Source of the DNA: Myxocyprinus asiaticus
Lineage: Eukaryota > Chordata > Actinopteri > Cypriniformes > Catostomidae
Assembly (NCBI RefSeq): GCF_019703515.2
Contig: NC_059351.1
Span: 15,751,501-15,815,500 of the forward strand
Length of the DNA: 64,000 nt
Direction: 5' to 3'
A program made the translations under genes and the position numbers. Below the pieces are notes generated by a model that saw only the letters and a list, made by a program, of their open reading frames with translations, was not told the origin of the DNA and made no database searches. Shown in pieces: positions 57,093 through 64,000 of the stretch (positions within the stretch are counted from its first letter, which is position 1; the number at the start of each line of letters is the position of its first letter).

Positions 57093-58672
57093 CAGGTGTA
57101 TCTCAATAAATTAGAATGTCGTGGAAAAGTTCATTTATTTCAGTAATTCAACTCAAATTGTGAAACTCGTGTATTAAATAAATTCAGTGCACACAGACTG
57201 AAGTAGTTTAAGTCTTTGGTTCTTTTAACTGTGATGATTTTGGCTCACATTTAACAAAAACCCACCAATTCACTATCTCAAAAAATTAGAATATTTTGAC
57301 ATGCCAATCAGCTAATCAACTCAAAACACCTGCAAAGGTTTCCTCAGCCTTCAAAATGGTCTCTCAGTTTGGTTCACTAGGCTACACAATCATGGGGAAG
57401 ACTGCTGATCTGACAGTTTTCCAGAAGACAATCATTGACACCCTTCACAAGGAGGGTAAGCCACAAACATTCATTGCCAAAGAAGCTGGCTGTTCACAGA
57501 GTGCTGTATCCAAGCATGTTAACAGAAAGTTGAGTGGAAGGAAAAAGTGTGGAAGAAAAAGATGCACAACCAACCGAGATCCGCAGCCTTATGATTGTCC
57601 AGCAAAATCGATTCAAGAATTTGGGTGAACTTCACAAGGAATGGACTGAGGCTGGGGTCAAGGCATCAAGAGCCACCACACACAGACATGTCAAGGAATT
57701 TGGCTACAGTTGTCGTATTCCTCTTGTTAAGCCACTCCTGAACCACAGACAACGTCAGAGGCGTCTTACCTGGGCTAAGGAGAAGAAGAACTGGACTGTT
57801 GCCCAGTGGTCCAAAGTCCTCTTTTCAGATGAGAGCAAGTTTTGTATTTCATTTGGAAACCAAGGTCCTAGAGTCTGGAGGAAGGGTGGAGAAGCTCATA
57901 GCCCAAGTTGCTTGAAGTCCAGTGTTAAGTTTCCACAGTCTGTGATGATTTGGGGTGCAATGTCATCTGCTGGTGTTGGTCCATTGTGTTTTTTGAAAAG
58001 CAAAGTCACTGCACCCATTTACCAAGAAAGTTTGGAGCACTTCATGCTTCCTTCTGCTGACCAGCTTTTTAAAGATGCTGATTTCATTTTCCAGCAGGAT
58101 TTGGCACCTGCCCACACTGCCAAAAGCACCAAAAGTTGGTTAAATGACAATGGTGTTGGTGTGCTTGACTGGCCAGCAAACTCAACAGACCTGAACCCCA
58201 TAGAGAATCTATGGGGTATTGTCAAAAGGAAAATGAGAAACAAGAGACCAAGAGACCAGCAGATGAGCTGAAGGCCACTGTCAAAGAAACCTGGGCTTCC
58301 ATACCACCACAGCAGTGCAACAAACTGATCACCTCCATGCCACGCTGAATTGAGGCAGTAATTAAAGCAAAAGGAGCCCCTACCAAGTATTGAGTACATA
58401 TACAGTAAATGAACATACTTTCCAGAAGGCCAACAATTCACTAAAAATGTTTTTTTTATTGGTCTTATGATGTATTCTAATTTGTTGAGATAGTGAATTG
58501 GTGGGTTTTTGTTAAATGTGAGCAAAATCATCACAATTAAAAGAACCAAAGACTTAAACTACTTCAGTCTGTGTGCATTGAATTTATTTAATACACGAGT
58601 TTCACAATTTGAGTTGAATTATTGAAATAAATGAACTTTTCCACGACATTCTAATTAATTGAGATGCACCTG
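57093..58672 (+). mobile_element. Nearly complete Tc1-like transposon
   Basis: 1580 bp flanked by TA (57091-57092, 58673-58674). Left end caggtgtatctcaataaatt, right end aattaattgagatgcacctg. The inverted repeats extend about 200 bp (57093-57293 and about 58470-58672), each with inner repeats of the same motif (ctcaaaaaattagaatattt at 57278-57297; ttctaatttgttgagatagt at 58474-58493). This is the IR/DR layout of active Tc1 elements. It encloses a single transposase gene and is the least damaged transposon in the window. Confidence 0.94.
57392..58393 (+). pseudogene. DD34E Tc1-like transposase, few lesions
   Basis: Start MGKTADLTVFQKTIIDTLHK at 57392, with a paired-type DNA-binding region (SQSAVSKHVNRKLSG) and a GRKR basic motif (57550-57570). 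The catalytic domain has the first Asp in VLFSDESKF (about 57830), the second in FIFQQDLAPAHT (about 58098) and the Glu in DLNPIENLWG. Between second Asp and Glu lie exactly 34 residues: DD34E. Lesions are a frameshift near 57590 (DNA-binding to catalytic part), another near 58250, and a TGA replacing an Arg codon in MPR-IE near 58347. The natural end is GAPTKY-stop at 58393. About 330 residues if intact. Confidence 0.92.
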
Positions 58673-58674
58673 TA

Positions 58675-59519
58675 TATGACCTCGTCATTCAGTCTTTCGT
58701 TTGAGATCTTTTTTGGATTTTATCCATATTTTGGCATTTTATAATTTTTAGTAGGGGTGAAAGTGTGAAGAGTTGTAGTAAGGACTTTTTATTATTGTCT
58801 TTTGACATTTGTAGATCTTTTTCTGTGTAGCAAATCCCAAAGACAAATAATTTAAAAAAAAAAGAACTTTGATGTGATCTCAATGAAAACAATCTGTCTT
58901 TAATGCGGCAAGAGTCCATCCAATCGCTGACTTATAACATTTCACTTTGTTCTCACTAACATGAATGACATCTAAATGTTTTTAATAAGATATCTTTATA
59001 CACAATTTCAACACTGTCAATCCATCTAATAAATATGTAAATGTTCCACTGAACCAAGTAAAAGAAGACTCGCACATTTGTCTTGCAGCTGATTCCCTTA
59101 CACGCTGGGGGCCCAGCTCAACAACTTTATTTTTGGCCAGCCGCTGAGCCTTTAAGTTTTGCAGATGTGAAAGTAAACTCCTTATGACTCTGAGAGCATG
59201 AAAAACCTTATTACTCAAGGGACTGGGATACTTGAGAACAGTTACTGAAAATAATGAAGCTTTAGTGTCTGGACCAAAACAATGTTGCTAAACTGAAACA
59301 GAAAATGTGAAGATATGAAAGAGGCAGAGGCTTTATAAAATTCAGAAATTTTCTTCAACAGGATGCAACTGATTTGATGGGTGCTGATTGGGTCATATTT
59401 TATATGCACATTGATGAAGAATTCAAAGGAATTGGGGAAGCAGGGGGATCTTTTCAAGTCCTTGTAAAGCTTACAGCTGCAGCTGTCCAAAAGATATCTG
59501 GAGATGTCTCTCCTAAGCT
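58675..59519. other. Non-coding stretch
   Basis: No gene. Positions 59080-59200 are slightly GC-richer. Nothing recognised. Confidence 0.35.
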
Positions 59520-60473
59520 TCTAGACAGGCCCCATTCCAGCAGCCATCACTCCAACACCTTATCCTTGAGTAATCATGCTGAATTGCTAATTTGGTACTA
59601 GAAAATCAATATTAGGTCAAAAATGGCAAAAAAGAAACAGCTTTCTCTAGAAACTCATCAGTCAATCATTGTTTTGAGGAATGAAGGCAATACAATGCTT
59701 GAAATTGCCAAAAAAAACCCTGAAGATTTCATACAAACGTGTACACTACAGTCTTCAAAGACAAAGGACAACTGGCTCTAACAAGGACAGAAAGAGATGT
59801 GGAAGGCCCAGATACAACTAAACAAGAGGATAAGTACATCAGAGTCTCTAGTTTGAGAAATAAACGCCTCACATGTCCTCAGCTGACAGCTTCATTGAAT
59901 TCTACCCACTCAACACCAGTTTCATGTACAACAGTAAAGAGAAGACTCAGGGGTGCAGGCCTTATGGGAAGAATTGCAAAAAATAAAGCCACTTTTGAAA
60001 CAGAAAAACAAAAAGAAAAGGTTAGAGTGCGCAAGGAAACAGACATTGGACAACAGATAATTGGAAAAGAGTGTTATGGATCTTAACCCCATTGAACTTT
60101 TGTGGGATCAGCTAGACTGTAAGGTGCGTGAGAAGTGCCCGACATGACAGCCACATCTATGGCAAGTGCTACAGGAAGCGTGGGGTGAAAAGTCACCAGA
60201 GTATCTGGACAAACTGACAGCTAGAATGCCAAGGATTTGCAAAGCTGTCATTGCTGCACGTGGAGGATTTTTTGATGAAAACACTTTGAAGTAGTTTAAG
60301 AAGTTCTGAACATTTTTTTTTTTTTTTTTTAAATTGTAATAGTAATTTTTCACATTATTAATGTCCTGACTATACATTGTGATCAGTTGAATGCCACTTT
60401 GGTGAATAAAAGTACCAATTTCTTTCCATAAGAGCAAAATCTGTACAGTATTCCAAACTTTTGGCCACTATTG
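59520..60473 (+). mobile_element. Non-autonomous Tc1-like deletion derivative (copy 2), 5'-truncated
   Basis: Aligns with 44622-45828 from tctagacaggcccc onward. The left terminal repeat is missing, and a further deletion joins actagaaaatca to atattaggtc at about 59610. The right end ttccaaacttttggccacta is kept, with TA at 60474-60475. The internal loss of the catalytic middle has the same breakpoints as copy 1. Confidence 0.87.
59623..60293 (+). pseudogene. Tc1-like transposase pseudogene, same core deletion
   Basis: Starts at the MAKKKQLSLETHQSIIVLR codons (59623). A second frame gives KQEDKYIRVSSLRNKRLTCP and SCTTVKRRLRGAGLMGRIA (59816-59990), the linker between the two DNA-binding subdomains and the core. 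At about 60079 it jumps from the gtgttatgg codons to gatcttaaccccattgaac, as in copy 1. Catalytic residues D1 and D2 are absent. Confidence 0.82.
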
Positions 60474-60474
60474 T

Positions 60475-60530
60475 AGATAGATAGATAGATAGATAGAGAG
60501 ATGAGAGATAGATAGACAGATAGATATAGT
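60475..60530. repeat. (GATA)n microsatellite
   Basis: Imperfect GATA tract squeezed between the end of one Tc1 element and the start of the next. Confidence 0.9.
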
Positions 60531-60945
60531 AGTGGCCAAAAATATTGGCACCCTTGGTAAATATGATCAAAGAAGGCTGTGAGACAAAATCTGCATTGTT
60601 TATCCTTTTGGTCTTTAATTTAAAAAAAAAAAAAATCACAAAAATCTAACCTTTAATTGAAGTAAAACAATTGAAAGAGGGGAAGTATCTCATTATTAAA
60701 TAAATATTTTTCTCCAAAACACATTGGCCACAATTATTGGCACCCCTAGAAATTCTTATGAGTAAAATATATCAGAAATATATTCTCATTCATATTTTAA
60801 AATTTTTAGTACACCTGGGTGACTAGGAACGTGAAACTGTTCAGCCGGGACTTCCTGTTTCACAGGGCTATAGATATGAGGTGACACAGGCCATATTCCC
60901 TTAATCATCAATCACAGTGGGTTAGACTAAAAGAATATAGTTCTG

Positions 60946-61091
60946 ATGTTTGGCAAAAGTGTTGTTGAGCTTCACAAAATGGAAAGCGGCTATAAGAAAA
61001 TAGCCAAAGCATTGAAAAGGCCCATTTCCACCATCAGGGCAATAATGAACAAGTTCCAATCAACTGGAGATCTTAACAATCGGAAAAGGAC

Positions 61092-61127
<36 letters not shown>

Positions 61128-62232
61128 TAACCTTTATTTATCCAGGAAAAAGATTAAAAATCTCTTTTACAGGCCTGGCCAAGATAGGCAGCCGAGTTTA
61201 CATATACAATTATACAACAAAGTTGCAACATACAATACTAAATCCAACATAAAACATACAACCAGTTAAAAACATTTACACACCATTAATTCACTCTCTA
61301 GGTTACGTAGTAAAATTTTAAAATTACTATAAAAGACACCAAGTTTTGTAGCTTCATCTCTGTCTGGAGAAGATTCCAATCCGAGGTGGTGGCATATTTG
61401 AAAGAAGTTTTATCAAGCTCAGTTCTGACAAGGGGCACACAAAGATTGTAACTTCATTGAGAACATAATGAGTAATTGCCAGGCAATTTCTGTTGAATAA
61501 AACAACAAAGATAAGACGTGTGTCTATATTGTCTCCACGCACAGTGAGGAGGATGGTTCAAGTGGCCAAAGAATCTCCAAGGATCACAGCTGTAGAACTG
61601 CAGAAATTAGCTAGGTCTTGGGATCGGAAAGTCTAATATATATATATATATATATCAGACATCATCTACATCACCACAAGTTGTTTGGGAGTGTTTCAAG
61701 AAAAAAAGCCTCTGCTCTCATTCAACAACAAACTCAAGTGTATTCAGTTTGCCAGACACTACTGGAACTTCAAATGCGACTGGGTTTTGTGGTCAGATTA
61801 AACAAAAAAAGAGCTTTTTGGCAGCAAACACCAGAGATGGGTTTGGCGTACACAAAGATGAAGTAGTACCCAATGCCCATGGTTAAATGTGGTGCTAGAT
61901 CTTGAATGTTGTGAGGCTGTTTTTCTGACAGAGGTCCTGAATATCTTGTTCAGATACATGGCATCATGGACTCTATCAAATACCAACAGATAAAAAATCA
62001 AAACCTGACTGCCTCTGCCAGAAAGCTTACAATGGGCCCTGGTTTGATCTTCCAGCAGGACAATGATCCAAAACAATCATCAAAATCAACACAAAAATGG
62101 CTCACTGACCACAAAATCATGGTTCTTCCATGGCCATCCCAGTCCCCTGACCTGAACCCCATAGAAAATGTGTGGGGTGAACTGAAAAGGAGAGTCCACC
62201 AACATAGTCTTCTGAATTTGAAGGATCTGTAG
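60946..62232 (+). pseudogene. Tc1-like transposase pseudogene interrupted by LINE
   Basis: The N-terminal part MFGKSVVELHKMESGYKKIA...RPISTIRAIMNKF...NNRKRT (60946-61092) is a helix-turn-helix domain. The gene resumes at 61519 with VSILSPRTVRRMVQVAKESP in another frame. The C-terminal core contains the second Asp in LIFQQDNDPKQSS and the Glu in SPDLNPIENVWGEL, 34 residues apart (62058-62165), with a stop at 62230. Frameshifts lie between. It is a different Tc1 subfamily from the neighbours, judged by its N-terminus and termini. Confidence 0.85.
61093..61518 (-). mobile_element. 5'-truncated LINE 3' end inserted in Tc1
   Basis: On the minus strand it ends ttcctggataaataaaggtt followed by a (AAT)n tail (61094-61128 as ATT on plus). 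This is the 3' UTR and simple-repeat tail of a common fish non-LTR element; ggcctggccaagataggcag (61172-61191) is another of its usual phrases. The Tc1 coding text on both sides (aaaaggacg / tgtgtctat) is continuous if it is removed. A target duplication is at best short (gacg on both sides). Confidence 0.8.
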
Positions 62233-62274
62233 ATTATGTATGGAGGAATGTCTCAGATTCCATGCCATGTGTTA

Positions 62275-62729
62275 TAATAGTTCAGATACAGGTCAGGAGT
62301 TCCAGTTAATGTTCGCATCAACCATCAGAATGGGGAAAAAATGTCATCTCAGTGATTTGGACCATGGCATGATTGTTGGTGCCAGATGGGCTGGTTTGAG
62401 TATTTCTGTAACTGCTGATCTCCTGGGATTTTCACACACAACAGTCTCTAGAATTTACTCCAAATGGCACCAAAAACAAAAAAACATCCAGTGAGTGGCA
62501 GTTCTGCGGATGGAAATGCCTTGTTGATGAGAGAGGTCAACAGAGAATGGCCAGACTAGTTCGAACTGACAAAGTCTACGGTAACTCAGATAACTGCTCT
62601 GTACAGTTGTGGTGAGAAGAATATAATCTCAGAATGCTATTCTGAGATGTGGGTTGGCGCTGTTTTGGCGGCACAACGGGGAGCTACACAACATTAGGCA
62701 GGTGGTTTTAATGTTGTGCCTGATCGGTA
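62275..62729 (+). mobile_element. Tc1-like fragment with internal deletion
   Basis: Starts abruptly after the previous element. It carries a transposase N-terminus, then at about 62636 a jump to a 3' end reading aggcaggtggttttaatgtt...gatcggtata, typical of another fish Tc1 family. At the jump is a perfect 10-bp hairpin: atctcagaat (62626-62635), gct, attctgagat (62639-62648). The left terminus is missing. Confidence 0.8.
62331..62620 (+). pseudogene. Tc1-like transposase, N-terminal DNA-binding part
   Basis: The frame MGKKCHLSDLDHGMIVGARW...AGLSISVTADLLGFSHTTVS...RIYSKWHQKQK from 62331 is a paired-type helix-turn-helix as in Tc1 transposases. It stops at 62492; further N-terminal text continues in other frames to about 62620 (VTQITALYSCGE). 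The whole catalytic domain is deleted. Confidence 0.8.
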
Positions 62730-63280
62730 TATACACACATAATAAATTTATTTCATTTTAAATAAATTTTTCTTAATAATTGAGTTATGCATACAGTATA
62801 TTAATAATAATTCAGTTTATTATTATTATAATTTTTATTATTTATGTATCTTTATTTTATTCAATCGCAGAGGATAAGTTCAAGCTCATGCTTTCCACCC
62901 ATGGCTCCGCCAGGAGAATAGATAACAGATCACAGCCTTGCAGAATAATTCACCTTATTATCCTGGCGTCAGGATCCTCCGATGTGACAAGCAGTGTTCT
63001 TTAGATACAAGGTGAGGAATAAGGCTCAAAGTATAGGAATAAGGCTCTCTCTCTCTCTCACAGACACACACACGCACGCGCACACACACATAACTAAGTG
63101 ACACCAGGGAATCACATTAATAAGCTAAGGAAAGACAAATCTATGTAATACCATTCCTAAAAAACAAGACCTGACTAACCAGTTTGGTCAGTATTTACTG
63201 TAACAAGTTACAAATGATTTCTGCATCATTAGCGTCACAAAACAAGCAAAAATAAAGACTATTTTCAAACAGGTTTTTCG
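62730..63280. other. Non-coding stretch
   Basis: Contains (CT)n (63045-63059) then (CA)n-type (63060-63090) runs. Positions 62870-63005 are complex and non-repetitive and may be constrained. No gene. Confidence 0.4.
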
Positions 63281-63747
63281 AGGCACTTAGAAATGGAAGT
63301 GAATGGGGCCAATCTGTAAATGTCAAAATACCCACTGTTTCAAAAGTAGAGTCACAAGACATAAACAATATGCATGCTAACCTTTTCTTTGTAAAGTTAT
63401 ATTCAATTTTACAACTTCGTGCCATTATGGCGTAACGTTGTAAACCCTAACACAACCAAAAAAATTATGATTTAAACAACTTTACAGCTCAAATTATACA
63501 CAAGTTTGAACAGCAGAATAAATGTAAGTGATTTTATAACATTTTTGCTTAAAATGTATGCCTTTAAAGCCTCCAAAAATAGGCCCCATTCACTTCCATT
63601 AGTGCCTCGCTGTAACCTCAATTTTTGCTCAATTTTTGCTTTTTTAAAGGAGGGACAAGTCGAAATAATTTTTTGGTGTAAACAACATTATGCCATAAAT
63701 GCTGTCGATTGAGCTTAACTTGTATTGAACCTGGAATATTCCTTTAA
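63281..63747 (-). mobile_element. R1 palindromic element, one arm truncated
   Basis: Contains aatggaagtgaatggggcc (63294-63312) and ggccccattcacttccatta (63582-63601) as inverted partners, and ends attatgccataaatgctgtc...acctggaatattcctttaa at 63747. The inner part is inverted relative to the copies at 9241 and 44201. Non-coding. Confidence 0.8.
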
Positions 63748-64000
63748 AATAAATTAATTGTTACATGCTTAGGACACCTCTGCAGACAGAATGAATAAAT
63801 CTTTAATGTCTGGCACCTAAAAGCAGACCTCGGTTTTTTTAGCAAGAAGGAGAAAAGATATCTAGTGTCACCCAATCTCTCAGAATCGTGGTCCATCCTC
63901 TGTGCTTCTTAGATAGCTAAGAGGGATCCAAGAAGATGATTATTCCCAGCTGTAGTGTAGTGTCCACAGTGAGGATCAGATCTCCAGTATGTCAGTGGGA
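63748..64000. other. Non-coding stretch to window end
   Basis: Nothing recognised. Confidence 0.35.

Larger units (their letters stand above)
60532..62274 (+). mobile_element. Tc1-like transposon split by a LINE fragment
   Basis: The left end gtggccaaaaatattggcac recurs inside as ggccacaattattggcaccc (60726-60745), a pattern of repeated transposase-binding sites. Transposase coding begins near 60946. A 426-bp LINE fragment splits it at 61093-61518, a (TA)n tract lies at 61635-61655, and the right inverted terminus is missing: the text changes after gccatgtgtt (62274). Confidence 0.87.

Noticed and set aside
58019..58549. 176-residue minus-strand frame
   Set aside because: Antisense shadow of the DD34E transposase at 57392-58393 and its right terminal repeat.

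Overview
This window looks like intergenic (or deep intronic) DNA from a teleost fish, most probably a cypriniform. It is AT-rich and has no convincing host protein-coding exon. It is packed with repeat classes typical of fish: several Tc1-like DD34E transposons (one closely resembling the Sleeping Beauty/Tdr lineage), hAT-type elements with 8-bp target duplications, TTAA-flanked palindromic and piggyBac-like non-autonomous elements, a tRNA-derived SINE family, LINE 3' ends, and many (TA)n and (GT)n microsatellites. The species assignment is an inference from repeat content.

Layout. 1-8.2 kb: SINE copies at both ends of the first 1.4 kb, a LINE 3' end with embedded (TA)n, a degenerate hAT-like element (4836-5265) and a piggyBac-like element (6609-7570). 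8.2-20.3 kb: mostly single-copy-looking DNA, with palindromic elements at 12.2, 16.0 and 16.8 kb, a large (TA)n at 13.6 kb, a textbook SINE insertion with a perfect 14-bp duplication (18563-19004), and a homeodomain-motif-rich stretch at 19.5-20.3 kb. 20.3-36.3 kb: a SINE at 26.2 kb, a TTAA palindromic element at 27.4 kb, a second palindrome at 31.4 kb, a LINE tail at 34.3 kb and candidate conserved non-coding blocks near 29.5 and 36.0 kb. 36.6-47.5 kb: palindromic and tRNA-headed repeats, a tandem unit carrying two different microsatellites, a candidate conserved block (40.56-41.18 kb), a Tc1 remnant with an internal inverted duplication (41.5-42.5 kb), and a Tc1 deletion derivative nested in a TTAA palindromic element (44.2-46.0 kb). 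47.8-54.2 kb: a hAT element with a BED zinc-finger exon (48070-49593), a repeat nested in a palindrome (50.9-52.0 kb), and a Sleeping Beauty-like element interrupted by a small hAT element (52336-54174). 55.7-64 kb: another palindrome, a nearly complete Tc1-like element (57093-58672), a second copy of the Tc1 deletion derivative, a Tc1 element broken by a LINE, and a fourth Tc1 fragment, nearly end to end.

Nothing here works together as a pathway. The coding content is transposase debris, and every transposase has frameshifts, stops, insertions or large deletions. The most informative signals are the insertion histories: exact target duplications, nested insertions that order events in time, two copies sharing one internal deletion, and termini shared by two otherwise different palindromic families. 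I did not find a convincing new biological system. The best candidates for a second look are the BED-exon hAT element with directly repeated subterminal motifs and the candidate conserved non-coding blocks.
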